Origin: Capra hircus
Lineage: Eukaryota; Chordata; Mammalia; Artiodactyla; Bovidae
Direction of reading: 5' to 3'
DNA length: 64,000 nt
Assembly (NCBI RefSeq): GCF_001704415.2
Contig: NC_030826.1
Span: 29,011,324-29,075,323, forward strand
The stretch's first letter is position 1. Every line of letters starts with the position of its first letter. Both the position numbers and the translations under genes were made by a program. Below, piece by piece: positions 1 through 12,748 of this stretch. The notes below the pieces were generated by a model. That model searched no databases. It was not told the origin of the DNA and was given only the letters and a program-made list of their open reading frames with translations.

Positions 1-315
1 TTAGGGAAATGAGCCCATTCCTTAAAATCAGAACAATAATAACAAAAAGAGCTGAATCTTTTATGATTAAGAAGATGCTGACTCAAGATGAACACAATTT
101 CATATTTACTAATAAAGCATGGCCAGCAAGATGGGCACCACAGCTGTGGCGTGGCTATTCCATGTCAGACACTGAGTGAGGTACCTTATAAATCTATCTT
201 TATGTCACCTTTTCAATTCACATAACTGATGGGTTATTATTCCCATTTCACAGATGAAGCAACAGAGAGAAAGATCGAATATGTTGCTGAAGAACATGGA
301 GTCAACAAGAATCAG

Positions 316-1862
316 ACATAATTTACATACCATAAAATTCACCTATGTTAAGTGTACAGTGCAGTGATTTTTAGTTTGCAGAGCTGAGTAATCATCATCA
401 CAATCTAAATTTAGAACATTCTTATCAACTCCCAAAGAAGTCCCCTACCGTTAACTGTCACTCCCCTTTCTTGCTCTTCTCAGCTCCTGGCAACCTGTAA
501 TCTCCATTCTGTCTCCATAGATTTGCATGTTTTGGACATTTTATATAAATGGATTCATATAATATGTGATCTTTAATTTGGCTTCTTTCACTTAGCATAG
601 TGTTTTCTAGGTTCATCCGTTTGTAGCATGTATCAGTACTTCATTAAAAAAATATATTTACGTATTTCTTGGCTGTGCTGGGTCTTGCTGTGCTTGGGCT
701 TTCTCTAGCTATGGCAAGGAGGGGCTGCTCTCTCGTTGTGATGCGTGGGCTTCTCATTGTGGTGGCTGCTCTTGTGGCTCATGGACCGTACAGCACATGG
801 GCGTCAATAGTTGTGGCACGTGGGCTCCACTTGTGCTGCACAGACTTAGTTACTCCGAGGCACGTGGCATCTCCCTGGACCAGGGACCTGTGTCCCTGGC
901 ATTGGCACGTGGATTCTTAACCGCTAGACCACCAGGGAAGTCCAGTTCTTCATTCTGTTTTTATTCTTAAATAATATTCCATTGTATGTATACATTGCAT
1001 TTTGTTTATCCATTCATCTGTTGATGGGCACTTGGGTTATTTTTCACCATTTGGTTATTGTGAATAATGCTACTTTGAATATTGATATACAAATACCTAC
1101 GTTTCTGCTTTCCTTTGGATATATACCTAGGAGTGGAATTGCTGGATCATATGGTAATTCTATGTTTAACTTTTTGAGGGGCTGCCAAACTGTTTTCCAC
1201 AGCAGCTGCACCATTTTTCATTCCCACCAGCAATGCACAAGGGTTCCAATTTCTCCACATCCTTGCCAACACTTGTTATTTTTTATTCTAGCCATCCTAG
1301 TGGGTGTGAAGTGGGTATCTTATTGTGGTTTTGATTTGCATTTCCCTGATGGCTAATGATGTTGAGCATCTTTTCATGTGCTTATTGGCTATTTGTATAT
1401 CTGCTTTAGGAGAAATGTCTCTCCAAATCCTTTGCACATTTTAAAATCATGTTTAAAAAATATTTAAAATTTTATACCTCTTTATATATTCTGGTTACTT
1501 CTTTATATATAAGTATCTTGTCAGAAAAAGAATTGGCAAATATTTTCCCCCATTATGTGGGTTGTCTTTTAACTTTCTTGAAAGTGTTGTTTGAAGCAAA
1601 AAGTTTTTTACTTTTGATGAAGTCCAATTTATTTTTTCTCCTATTGCTTATGCTTTTTTGTGTGATATTTAAGAAATCATTGCTTGAGCCAACTTCATGA
1701 AGATTCACTGTTATGTTTTTGCCTACGAGTTTTATAGTTTCAGCCTTAAGTTTAGGTGTATGATCTGTTTTGAGTTAATTTTTAGATATGATGTGAGGTA
1801 AGAGGTCTCAGTTCTTTTACATGTAGATATTAGTCTATGTTGGTATACATATAGAGTTTGCC
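316..1862 (-). mobile_element. L1 LINE fragment, antisense, interrupted by a CHR SINE
   Basis: AT-rich sequence with the typical antisense L1 wording (ATAATATTCCATTGTATGT, TGGATATATACCTAGGAGTG, CTTTGCACATTTT). The host L1 is split at 646-943 by a SINE with target-site duplication, so it is older than that SINE. No long ORF remains. Confidence 0.8.
646..943 (-). mobile_element. CHR-type tRNA-derived SINE, antisense, nested in L1
   Basis: Full-length style copy: A-rich end, GGCTGTGCTGGGTCTTGCTG body, ending ACCACCAGGGAAGTCC. Flanked by near-identical 11-bp repeats AGTACTTCATT (635-645) and AGTTCTTCATT (944-954). Confidence 0.88.
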
Positions 1863-3257
1863 ACAATAAAAAGTTAATTCGAAAAAAGCCAATTTTTTTT
1901 AGTGGCTTTTTGGTTTTGTTTTGTTTTTTAATTGGCTTTTTGGTTTTTTTTTTTTTTTTTTTAATTATTCATTTTTGGTAAAAGAAGTTCAGAAGTAGAT
2001 AGAGCTGACATGGCAGTTCTATAATCATTGTTGAACCAAGATCCTGTGTCATCTGTTTGTTTCAACAAACGTTGCTGTATATGGCCTCCATCTTCAAGAT
2101 TACCTCATGGTCACAAGGTAGTTGCTGAAACACCAGTCAACACCTCTACATTCAGAGGAGGAAGAAAAAAAAAAAAAGGCATGAAAGACTCTTTAAGTAA
2201 CTTTACCTGAAACCAGTTAAAAAGCTTGGGTTTACATCTCATTGTTGACTCCTAGAGTAGGAAATCTGGGCACATTAATATCAAGGTAAGGATTCTGAAA
2301 GTCAAGTGCACAGGCACTGATATCAAGTAGCCCAAGCAACAGGCCATGGTAGAGGCTGGCAGTCACCTACCCAATATCTGTTCTTCAACATCCTTAGTGG
2401 CAAGTAGGATTGAGGGATGAGCTCAGTATTGCTGGAGCTTCCAACTTTTAGATGCTTAGATTCTCCATTTTATATTAGCCCTCCAGATTTTTCAGTGTTG
2501 GCAACCAACCAAAACCAATATTTAATCTTGCCTGGGCCAAACACAATACATCTGTGGCCCATATCCCATCTCTCTTCTGCTTGTTGGCAACCCCTGCTTT
2601 CTGGCGAATGTCAGAGCCCTTTAAACACCTGAAGGGCATGGGAGCCGGGTTACACTTCCTCTGTGTGGCTCTGAGCCAGTGCATGGAAGTCACGAGCTAG
2701 GAGGTTTCGTCTCCTCTGTTAGGAAGAGCTCCATTCGCAGAGCTGTCAGAAACAGAAGGAGCTGCCTGGGGAGGTAGGAAGTTCCCTGTCGCTGGAGGTG
2801 TTTGAGCAAATGCTGGAGAACTGCTTGGCAATAACTTCTAAGGTCTCCCCAGCCCCAGGAGTCTCTGAAAATTTCCATGATGACTACTGCTGCTGCAGTG
2901 ACTTGTTTGAAAGGAGACAAAAAGAAGGCGAGAGGTTCTGCACCTGGATTGTCAGGGAGCTGGCAGCCCCCCTGCCAGCTGCATGGAAGCTGCACGTCTC
3001 CACCCTCTCAATGACAAGGACTATGCTCTCACCATCAAGATGACCTCTAGTCAGTTTCCCTTATAGAGAGAGCAAATGTTGGCTTCTCAAATATGGACAA
3101 GTGTGATTCATTTCCACTCATTGCATGGTATACAACAGATATGCGACTTTTCTTATGGAGGATGACTCAGGCTGTTCAATTCTATTCATTTATTTATTCA
3201 AACTTTCAGTGCTGGCTTTATGGGCATGTGACCTATGTAGGTGTATCAGGACCTGTG

Positions 3258-3720
3258 TTCAGTTCAGTTCAGTCGCTCAGTTGTGTCCGACTCTTTGAGA
3301 CCCCATGAATCGCAGCACACCAGGCCTCACTGTCCATCACCAACTCCCGGAGTTCACTCAGACTCACGTCCATCAAGTCAGTGATGCCATCCAGCCATCT
3401 CATCCTCGGTCATCCCCTTCTCCTCCTGCCCCCAATCCCTCCCAGCATCAGAGTCTTTCCCAATGAGTCAACTCTTTGCATGAAGTGGCCAAAGTACTGG
3501 AGTTTCAGCTTTGGCATCATTCCTTCCAAAGAAATCCAAGAGCTGATCTCTTTCAGAATGGACTGGTTGGATCTCCTTGCAGTCCAAGGGACTCTCAAGA
3601 GTCTCCTCCAACACCACAGTTCAAAAGGATCAATTCTTCAGTGCTCAGCCTTCTTCACAGTCCAACTCTCACATCCATACATGACCACAGGAAAAACCAT
3701 AGCCTTGACTAGATGGACCT
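3258..3720 (-). mobile_element. BovB LINE 3' fragment, antisense
   Basis: Reverse complement of the BovB 3' region, from its TTCAGTTCAGTCGCTCAG terminus to the segment reading CATAGCCTTGACTAGA. It is about 460 bp and highly similar to the copies at 4744, 6619 and 19406 and to the reverse complement of the 22.8-23.3 kb part of the longer element. Confidence 0.9.
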
Positions 3721-3837
3721 GCATTCAGGAGGACCCTATTATTGTGGTCTTGCCTGGGCCAAACAATCTTTTTTCAAAGATTTTTTTTGATGTGGACCAT
3801 TTTTGAAGTCTTCATTGAATTTGTTACAATATGCCTT

Positions 3838-3963
3838 TTGTTTTGTGTTTTGGACTTTTGGCCAGAGGCATGTGGGATATTAGCTCCGCAAGCAGGGATC
3901 AAACCTGTGCTCCTTGCATCGAAAGATGATATTTTAGCCACTGAATTGCCAGAGAAGTTCCTG
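3838..3963 (-). mobile_element. tRNA-derived SINE fragment (CHR type), antisense
   Basis: Diverged piece with the AGCAGGGATCAAACCTGTGC box and a degraded terminus (TTGCCAGAGAAGTTCC). Confidence 0.65.
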
Positions 3964-4743
3964 ATGCTTTTTTCTTGAAATTCGAATCCTTTTGGACAGG
4001 GGACCCTACATTTTCGTTTTGAGCTGGGCCCTGCAAATTAAGTAGCTGGTCCTCCATACTTTTACACAAAATATGTTCATTGTCTAGCAAATGCCAGGCA
4101 ATGAGGATACAGAGCAACACCCACTGTGTTCATAGTCCACTTGGGAGCAGGGGGATGGGAAAAGCTGAGTGGTGCGATAGCTGCTGTGGAGCACACTGTT
4201 TGCAAGAGGCAGTATCACCCAGACAGAGAGGTTGGAAATAGAGAAGGCTCTTCGGAGGACTCAAGCTCTGAACTTCAATTGTTTGTTGAAAATCATTCTT
4301 CTATTATGAGAGAACTATAGGCAGGGACATGGGTGCCCAACAAAGGACTACATTTCCCAGCATCTCTAGCAGTTAAATGTGATCACGTGGCTACGTTATC
4401 AACAATAGCATGAGTGAAAATGAAGTTGACCACTTCAGGATCTGGGCTGCAAAAAACATCCCAACGTGCCTTCTCCAACCTCCCTTCCTCCTCCCTGCAG
4501 ATGGAATCTGCACGTGATGATGACCCAGCTTCCATCAGGCAGATGATCTTGAGGACTGGGAGGTCGGCAGAGTAGAAACTGGAAAGAACCTGAGTTTTTG
4601 AATAACCATGAGGAGCAAAGCTTCCATTCACCTGGACTGTTCATCTCACGACTGCTACATGAAGAGAAAGAAATATATTCTTTAAGCCACTGCATTCTGG
4701 GATCTACGTTAGCCTACTCTACCAAATACAATGAGTTTATAGG

Positions 4744-5265
4744 AGTTCAGTTCAGTTCAGTTCAGTCGCTCAGTTGTGTCCAACTCTTTACGACCCCAGC
4801 ACACCAGGCCTCCCTGTCCATCACCAACTCCCGGAGTTCACTCAGACTCATGTCCATCAAGTCAGTGATGCCATCCAGCCATCTCATCCTCGGTCATCCC
4901 CTTCTTCTCCTGCCCCCAATCCCTTCCAGCATCAAAGTCTTTTCCAGTGAGTCAACTCATCGCATGAGGTGGCCGAAGTACTGGAGCTTCAGCTTTAGCA
5001 TCATTCCTTCCAAAGAAATCCCAGGGTTGATCTCCTTCAGAATGGACTTGTTGGATCTCCCTGCAGTCCAAGGAACTCTCAAGAGTCTTCTCCAACACCA
5101 CAGTTCAAAAGCATCAAATTCTTCGGTGCTCAGCCTTCTTCACAGTCCAACTCTCACATCCATACATGACCACAGGAAAAACCATAGCCTTGACTAGACG
5201 GGCCTTAGTCGGCAAAGTAATGTCTCTGCTTTTGAGTATGCTATCTAGGTCGCTCATAACTTTAG
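4744..5265 (-). mobile_element. BovB LINE 3' fragment, antisense
   Basis: Same region as the copy 1.5 kb upstream but reaching about 50 bases further (GGCAAAGTAATGTCTCTGC and beyond). It has an extra TTCAG repeat at the start and a short internal deletion after the CGACCCCA box. Confidence 0.9.
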
Positions 5266-5372
5266 CCACGTGGGAAAATGGAGAGAGACAGATTTCGAAG
5301 CACCCAGTCAAGAGAGAGCATTGCACTTCAAGATGCATGAAACAGTGGCTGTGAATGGGCTTCATATAATAA

Positions 5373-5690
5373 TATGATATCTCAGACATTTATTTCTCAC
5401 AGTTCTGGAGGCAGGGAAGTCTAAGATCAAGGGGCCTGTAGATTCAGTGCCTGGTGAGAGCTCTCCCTGGCTTGCAGAAGGTTGCCTTCTCGTTGTTTTC
5501 ACATGGTGTGGAGAGGGAGCTCTGGTCTTTCCTCCTCATACCATCATAGGGGTTCCATCCTCATGACCTCATCTAACCCTAGTCACTTCCCAAAGGCCCC
5601 ACCTCCAAATACTATCTTATTGGGAGTTAGATCTTCAACATATGAATGGGGGAAGGGGGCACAAACATTCAGACCATCACAGGTGGAAGA
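5373..5690. repeat. Old mammalian interspersed repeat, class not assigned
   Basis: Contains wording common to a widespread mammalian repeat (TTCTCACAGTTCTGGAGGCA, CCACCTCCAAATACTATCTT). I recognise it as repetitive but cannot name the family with confidence. No gene seen. Confidence 0.5.
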
Positions 5691-6618
5691 AAGGAAGACT
5701 GGGCCGTAGTCTGGACCTTGTGTGCCTTGTGAGGACCTTGGATGCCATCCTGCGGGCTGTGGGAGCCAAGCTGGCGAGTGATATGATCAGGTCGGCTTTT
5801 CAATCTGCCAGCTTAAGCTGGAACCTGCAAAATTTTAAATTTATGAAGTACTTCAGAAGACCAGCCAGTCATACAATGAGCACTCACATACCCACCTCCA
5901 AGCTTGAAAAATATATCACAGACGCAGTCAGTCCTCAGTGTTCCCTTCCTAATGCTATCTTCAGCCTAGTACTTCTGCTTGTTAAGGGCACTTGGAAAGG
6001 GCAAGAGTAGAAACAGGACATGCATCGTCTAGTGTGCCCTCAGCATCATGCCAGGTACATGTATGGAAGAAACAAACAAAACTTGTGCATTCCCAGATAG
6101 CACCAAGTCCTAACCACTGGACCACTAGGGAATTTCCAAGATACAGGATTTAATTTGGAGCACAGATAAGAAGGTATGATGGAATGTTTGCTTAGAATCT
6201 CCAGCCATGACCTACTTCTGATTCATGTGTAGGTGAATGATGCAGTCACAAAAAATCTGAATTATGTCTCTGGAAGTTCAAAGTTCTGAGAAGGACTTGG
6301 AAGGATTTGAGGCTACAGGTGGTATTCCATCTTTTCATCCAGCTGATGACTATGACTTTGGAAGAGAAAGAAGAGGATTCTGGGAGTGAACAGCTGGTGA
6401 TGTTGATGGTGATGATGAGGGTTTCACTTCCTGGGCAAAAGCCCAAGATACTGGAATAGGAGGCTCCTGGCAAAGGACTGAGAGTCACAGAGATGGGGAA
6501 GAATGTGTTTGGCAGGAGATTCCCCAGTGCCATCGAAGGGCATTTAAAAATATTATTATGGAACATGGAGTGGACAGCTGCTGGTTTTGTCTGCTCAGCA
6601 TCCATTTGCCATCTTCTC

Positions 6619-7047
6619 TTCAGTTGAGTTCAGTCACTCAGTTGTGTCTGACTCTTTGCGACCCCATGAATCGCAGCACGCCAGGCCTCCCTGTCCATCA
6701 CCAACTCCCGGAGTTCACTCAGACTCACGTCCATCGAGTCAGTGATGCCATCCAGCCATCTCACCCTCTGTGCCGCCCTTCTCCTCCTGCCCCCAATCCC
6801 TCCCAGCATCAGAGTCTTTTCCGATGAGTCAACTCTTCGCATGAGGTGGCCAAAGTACTGGAGTGGAGTTTCAGCTTCAGAATCATTCCTTCCAAAGAAA
6901 TCCCAGGGCTGATCTCCTTCAGAATGGACTGGTTGGATCTCCTTGCAGTCCAAGGGACTCTCAAGAGTCTTCTCCAACACCACATTTCAAAAGCGTCAAT
7001 TCTTCGGCACTCAGCTTTCTTCACAGTCCAACTCTCACATCCATACA
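6619..7047 (-). mobile_element. BovB LINE 3' fragment, antisense
   Basis: Third antisense BovB tail in 3.8 kb, ending at CACATCCATACAT. A small insertion (GTGGA) duplicates part of the CTGGAGTTTCAGC box. Confidence 0.9.
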
Positions 7048-7261
7048 TCTTCTCTTACCAGTTTTTTTTATCTTTGAAGGGAAACCATCCATCTTCAACA
7101 TCCATTTGGCTAAAGGGGGTTGATTCCATCCTTTGCTTCCAGAAATAGTCAATCAAAATCTTAAAGACTGTTTTGAAGCTTGGCTATGTGATTGGATCCT
7201 GATCATTTAGAACTGTCACTAGGACTTTGCTCAAATGATTGGGAATGGGGTAGGCCTTCCT

Positions 7262-7480
7262 TTTTTAGTACTTTCCTGGTGGTTCAGACAGTAAGGAATC
7301 TGCCTGCAATGCAGAAGACCTGGATTCAGTCCCTGGGTGAGGAAGATCCCCTGGAGAAGGAATGGCAACCCACTCCAGTATTCTTGCCTCGAGAATCCCA
7401 TGGACAGAGGAGCCTGGCAGGCTAGAGTCCATGGGGTCATAAAGAGTTCGACAGGACTGAGCAACTGACACTTTGACTTT
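7262..7480 (+). mobile_element. Bov-tA/Bov-A SINE
   Basis: tRNA-like head (TTTCCTGGTGGTTCAGACAG) joined to the BovB-related tail (GGCAACCCACTCCAGTATTC, CATGGGGTCATAAAGAGTT). Confidence 0.88.
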
Positions 7481-7486
7481 ACACTT

Positions 7487-7629
7487 TCTTTTTTTTTTTT
7501 TTTTAATTTTTTGGTCTTACTGCACAGCTTTTGGGATCTTAGTTCCCTGACCAGGGATCGACCAGTGTGGAGAGCTTTCCCCTGCATTGGAAACATGGAG
7601 TCTTAACCACTGCACCACCAGGGAAGTCT
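7487..7629 (-). mobile_element. CHR-type SINE fragment, antisense
   Basis: Poly-T start, then GACCAGGGATCGACC and a terminus ACCACCAGGGAAGTC. It abuts the preceding SINE tail. Confidence 0.8.
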
Positions 7630-9186
7630 TTCTTGCTTAGAGTGGTTGAGATGGTTGATTATAAACCTGGAGCTGCTGAATGCTACCTTATCTTAATGAA
7701 TCTGAGAGGGAAGTCAGTATAGCAGAAAGTGGAGCCTCATGATGGAGAGAGAGAAATTCCTGAAAACATTAGAAACCCTGGATTAAACCATGTTTGCAGC
7801 TAACCCTACCCCTTGGACTTCTCAGTTATGTGAGCCAATATTCTCTCTCCTGCTCTGTCTCTGGTTTAGGATAGTTTCTGTGAACTTGCTACCACTGATA
7901 GGAGAAAATGGAAAACAGCCTTTGTGATATAGATAGAAACAGGGTAACAGACACAGTGCTATTATTCTTGAGCAAAAATAAAGACAGCTGGTCCAGACTT
8001 TATTTATGGCCTTTCATGTCTATCTCCCAATGTAAAGGGTACAGGGAATGGATAAGGCAAGATTTTCATGTTAAAGGAAGAAGACAAATAAAATTTCATT
8101 AGCATCACTCTCGGTTTGGAGGGGATTCCTAACTAGAAAGTGACAATGGAAGGATATATACTGCTTTAAAAATGCAAATCTAATAGAAAGGGAAAATTAT
8201 GTATGCATTATTAGCAAAGAAGGTCTCTCCACCAGTGTGGAGAGCTTTGTGGTCAAGAATGAGAACCGCAGAAACAAGTCCACACTCCCCTCTCCACCCC
8301 CACCCTAGACTAGAGGAAACTTCCAGAAGATGCGTTTGCTAGTTAGCCTTGTAGAAAAGGCCACAAAACAGGGTGTTCATAGGGAATTCCACTTATCGAA
8401 AACGTAAACTGGAATTCTACTTTTGCTGAAGTTTAGAACATCTGATAAATTATCAGCTTACTTTGCTAACAGTTTCTCAGAACACAGACGTAATAACAGA
8501 AGAAGCTGTTCTGTTATTTTCCCTCTTGACTATAAAGGGAAGGCGTCCCTTTTATGGAAAATTGGGTAATACGGTGGTCCAACGGCAACGGCTGATCAAT
8601 CTATTTCCAGATGTGATGATGGGATTTATGTGCCAGATACTGGCTAATTATCTCACCAATAGGCTCATTTAATCTCTACAGCAGTTTTAAGAGATCCATT
8701 CTTGTATGAGCCTCATTTTGTAGATGAGGAGACTGAGGTTTATCGAAACTAAAAACATTTGCTAAGCCAAGTGGGTATCATAGAATCTGAACTCAGCCAT
8801 CGGGATCCTAGCCACTGCAATGTGCTACGTCTTTCATTCCATAGGTATAAATTCCCCATTTGATGGTATATTTATCATTTTGTAGATTGTTTTTTTTCCT
8901 TCCAGTGGATATTATGATGAGAGCACTTTCCCATTTTGTTAAAAACTCTTTTTTTTAAAAGTGCACAATTCAGTGTTTATTAGTAAAAACTCTTAAAGTT
9001 TTCAAAATTAAAAAAAAATGTAATGAGACTAATCTAAGGGAGGCCTGTAAGAATTGCTCAGCTTCTACATTTAACATCAACCAAACAGCAACCCTCCTCA
9101 CACCAAAAAAAAAAAACAATCCAATTTTCAACCCACCTTGTTTCCTCCATCCACTCCCCACTCCTCTTATCTAAAGCAAGTGGCAC
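7630..9186. other. Intergenic stretch without gene
   Basis: No coding signal. An antisense MIR-like relic lies at about 8660-8815 (TAGATGAGGAGACTGAGG). The rest is AT-rich with A/T homopolymers. Confidence 0.5.
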
Positions 9187-9318
9187 ATGTTGTTGTTTAG
9201 TCATTAAGTTGTGTCAGACTCTGTGACCCCGTGGATTGTAGCCTGCCAGGCTCATTTGTCCATGGGATTTCCCAGGCAAGAATACTGGAGTGGGTTGCTA
9301 TCTCCTTCTCCAAAGTTA
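9187..9318 (-). mobile_element. Bov-A SINE, antisense, partial
   Basis: GTTGTTTAGTCATTAAGTTG start and GGCAAGAATACTGGAGTGGG body, truncated at the CTCCTTCTCC box. Confidence 0.85.
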
Positions 9319-9453
9319 GAATTAACATTATTTTATCTGTAAATACTTCAGTATGAAGTTTTAGTAATTCTTAAAGAGTATCAGATATCCAGTCTGTGCT
9401 CAACATTTCCTGGTGTAAATATTGTTGTAAACACTTTGTGTATTTGATTCTGG

Positions 9454-9800
9454 GACTTCCCTGGTGGTCCAGGGGCTGAGATTCGAGCTCCCAATGCAGG
9501 GGGCCCAGGTTCTGGCTCTGGTCAGGGAACTAGATCCCACATGCCGCGACTAAAGATTCCACATGCCGCAATCAGGATTGAAGATCCTGTGCATGCTGCA
9601 ACTAAGACCTGGGTCAGCCAAACTACTGAGCCTTCGTGCTGCAGCTGCTGAAGAGCCCATGTTCTGCTGCAAGAGAAGCCGCTGCATCGAGAAGCCTGTG
9701 CACCACAGTGAAGAGTAGCCCAACTCACTGCAGCTGGAGAAATCCTGTGCACAGTGATGCAGACCCAGGGCAACCAAAAAGTAAAAAAAAAAAAAAAAAG
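9454..9800 (+). mobile_element. CHR-type SINE, sense, with poly-A tail
   Basis: Starts GGGACTTCCCTGGTGGTCC and has the tRNA-like head and long body of the family, ending in an A18 tract at 9782-9799. Confidence 0.88.
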
Positions 9801-9964
9801 AATTGTTTACATCATCTCAAACTGCATTGTCAATGAGGGACCACTAAGCCCTTGTGGCTATTTACGTTTACATTCATTAAAATTAAATACAATTTGAAAG
9901 TCCATCCCTCAGCTGATGGCTGCCTTTCAAGGGGTTGATAGGCCTTGGCTAGTGGCTATCAAAG

Positions 9965-10160
9965 AGCTTCCCAGGTGGTTCAGTGGTAAAGAATCCGCCT
10001 GCCAATGCAGGAGACACAGGTTCGATCCCTGGGTCAGGAAGATCAGGAAATGGCAACCCACTCCAGCATTCTTACCTGGAAAATCCCATGGACAAAGGAG
10101 CCTGGTGAACTACAGTTCATGTGCTCGCAAAGAGTCAGACATGCCTGAGCACAGATGTGG
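9965..10160 (+). mobile_element. Bov-tA SINE, sense
   Basis: AGCTTCCCAGGTGGTTCAGT head, GTTCGATCCCTGGGTCAGG B-box-like segment, BovB-like tail with CAAAGAGTCAGACATG. Confidence 0.9.
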
Positions 10161-10652
10161 TAGCGGCTGTTAAGATACTGGTTCTATAGATAACTATGTG
10201 GTTAGTGGCTATCTTATTGGAAAGTGTGGATAGAGAACTTTGCCCATCATCACAGAAAGTTTTGTTGGGCAGCTGGTCTAGGAAGGAACAATATTTATAA
10301 GGGCAGGAGAGTCTAAGCAATTTTAGAATATCTGCAGTGGTAATGGTGAAAGGTCTTGAAAGTGTGCTGCGCATCCGCATGGGGGCCTTGACCAGCTCAT
10401 ATCACTCAAGAGGAAGCAGCATATGTATCGCAGGTCTCATCATTCATTTACTTCCCTGCTCTGATTGAACCACTTAGCCATGTACCAGCGAGGCTGGCTT
10501 TATTCTTATAACTTACTTCCTTTTTTTCCTCAAAACAAACAAACAAAAAACACCCTATTCATACTCAGCAGTGGAAAAACTGAAGTTAGGCCAATCTTAT
10601 AAATATCAGCTCTGCCCAGCCACTTCCAGTTGAAAATAGTTTCATTTCGAGG

Positions 10653-10935
10653 AAGGAGAAGGAAATAGCGACCCGCTCCGGTATTCTTGCCTAGAGAATC
10701 CTGTGGACAGAGGAGCCTGGTGGGCTGCTGTCCATGGGGTCGCACAGAGCTGGACACGACTGAAGCGACTTAGCATGCATGCATGTGTTGGAGAAGGAAA
10801 TGGCAACCCACTCCAGTGTTCTTGGATGGAAAATCCCAGGGACAGAGGAGCCTGGTGGGCTGCCGTCTATGGGGTCTCACAGAGCCGGACGCGACTGAAG
10901 CAACTTAGCAGCAGTAGCAGCAACAGCAACAACTA
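10653..10935 (+). mobile_element. Bov-A2 SINE, tandem dimer
   Basis: Two head-to-tail monomers, each GGAGAAGGAAATxGC to GACTGAAGC(G/A)ACTTAGCA, separated by a GCATGCATGCATG link and ending in an (AGC)-rich tail. This is the known Bov-A2 dimer arrangement. Confidence 0.9.
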
Positions 10936-11359
10936 AGAGTCGGAAATGTGCCATCATGTTCAGATGTTGTCATCTTCCATCACATGTCAATTGAGAGCCT
11001 CTTTGCCCTGGGCTCGGGGAGCAGAAGATGACTTTGCTTATTAAGGCCTCTTTCCCTCCTCCCTGCAGCCCCCGTGCCAGCTCTGAGGATCTCCTGAGGA
11101 AAGTGGAGAAGGAGGACCCCTCCTTTCTTTGCCAGGCTATGCTTCTCTGCTTGACTAGCCCTCAGCGTCCACTGGTGGCTGTGTACTTGGCTGGCCCCAC
11201 TGGTATGGGGTACCAGGTAGGATTCGGCCTTGAGGCTTGGTGCAGCCAAGGCCAGCCAGTGTGTCTCTGTCCAAGGTCTTCACTTCCCTTTCTCCACCCC
11301 ACACCCTTTCCCTTACTGCTCCCTGGTGCTGAAAGTTACTAACTCAGTTTATAAAGGGT

Positions 11360-11765
11360 ACATTGGTTATCCATTGCTGCAGATCAAATGACCCCAAAAT
11401 GCAGCAGCTGAAAACAATAAACCATTATTAGTCCACAAAATTTTTGAGGGTTAACTGGGTGGTTCTGACTCCAGGTGTCTCGTGTGGTCCCCATCAGTAT
11501 CTCAGCTGAGCTTCACCACCTGAAGGCTTGACTGGGGTGGGGAGCCACTTCCAAGATGATGTGCCTGCATACTCATTGGCAAGAGGCTCACTTCTTTCCC
11601 ACATGGGCCTCTCCACACGGCTGCTCATGATCTGGCAGCTGGTTCCCCCAGACCAGCTGATTCAAAAGAGAGAGAATGACCAAGATGGAAGTGTCTTTCA
11701 AAACCTAATAACATCTCTTCTGTCATATTCTGTGGGTTTCATAGACCAACTCTCATAATTGGGAG
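11360..11765. repeat. Old mammalian interspersed repeat, class not assigned
   Basis: Wording resembling a widespread ancient repeat (TATCCATTGCTGCAGATCAA, CTGAAGGCTTGACTGGGGTG, ACATGGGCCTCTCC). It shows no coding signal and I cannot name the family. Confidence 0.5.
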
Positions 11766-12044
11766 GGGAGCTACCTAAGGGCAAGAATACCCAGAGACAT
11801 GGATGCTAGGGTGGAGGGAGGCTGGTAACTATGATGAGGTTTATCCACTGTGAGGATCTGGCTGAAAATCAAGCTCTCTTTTATCTTAGTCTTTTAAAAT
11901 TAGGCAGGTTGCTTTTACCGCATGAGCTTTTCCGGGAAAGACCCAGGAAAGGTCCTTGCTGCAATTACCCTTGATACACCTGCTTATAAAATCACATTTT
12001 GTTTTTATTATGTGAGTAACATGCATTCATTGTTGGAAAGGAAG

Positions 12045-12072
<28 letters not shown>
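12045..12072. repeat. (CA)n microsatellite
   Basis: Fourteen uninterrupted CA units, long enough to be polymorphic. Confidence 0.95.
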
Positions 12073-12075
<3 letters not shown>

Positions 12076-12535
12076 TAAGTGAAAAGGCTGATAAAAGTCA
12101 TGTCTTAGTCCGCCCTTCAAAATTAAATTCTGACACTACGGTTTTATGGAATTTTCTTCTGTATGAATGTTACTTTTATGGAATCTTCTCTGTCCATTTA
12201 TGCTTTTAACAACTACTTTTTGAACATCTATTTATGTGTCAGTAATTCTACTTCCAGGAGTTTGCCTAAGGAAGCATTCAAGGCCAGGAGCAAAGAGTTA
12301 GATACAATCAACTTATTCCAACACATTTACCCAATAATCTTAATGCTGTTTTATGTTTGTACTTGTATTTACTTAGGAAAATCCTTTTATTCATAGTTTC
12401 TGATTCTGGGAGTTCTTATCCTCATCGTTTATGAAAATCTCATTTTTAAGTGGTGAGATCTTAAGAAAATGTTTCCGCTTTCTTTGCATATGTTGGGTTG
12501 GCCAAAAAATTCCTGTTTTTATGTAAGATGCTGTG

Positions 12536-12748
12536 CATTCATGTATGCTTAGGTGCTCAGTCATGTCTGACTCTTTGCAAACCCATGGACTGTAGCCCAC
12601 CAGGTTCCTCTGTCCATGGGATTTTCCAAGCAAGAATACTGGAGTGGGTTGCCGTTTCTTTCTCCAGGGCATCTTCCTGACTCAGGAATTGAACCCGCAT
12701 CTCCTGCATTGGTAGGCAGGTTCTTTACTGCTGAGCCACCTGGAAATG
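12536..12748 (-). mobile_element. Bov-tA SINE, antisense
   Basis: BovB-like tail first (CTCAGTCATGTCTGACTC), then tRNA-like head in reverse (GAACCCGCATCTCCTGCATT to CTGAGCCACCTGG). A short (AAT)n follows at 12756-12772. Confidence 0.9.

Noticed and set aside
982..1356. 124-codon frame at about 1 kb
   Set aside because: Antisense L1 sequence; the frame has no conserved domain on this strand.
3381..5197. Repeated protein-like frames reading SSHLILGHPLLLLPPIP and similar
   Set aside because: Antisense translations of BovB 3' ends that recur at every copy; not genes.
9965..10060. tRNA-like sequences with B-box wording (GGTTCGATCCCTGG) throughout the window
   Set aside because: These are heads of tRNA-derived SINEs, repeated in many copies and joined to SINE bodies; no free-standing tRNA gene was found.
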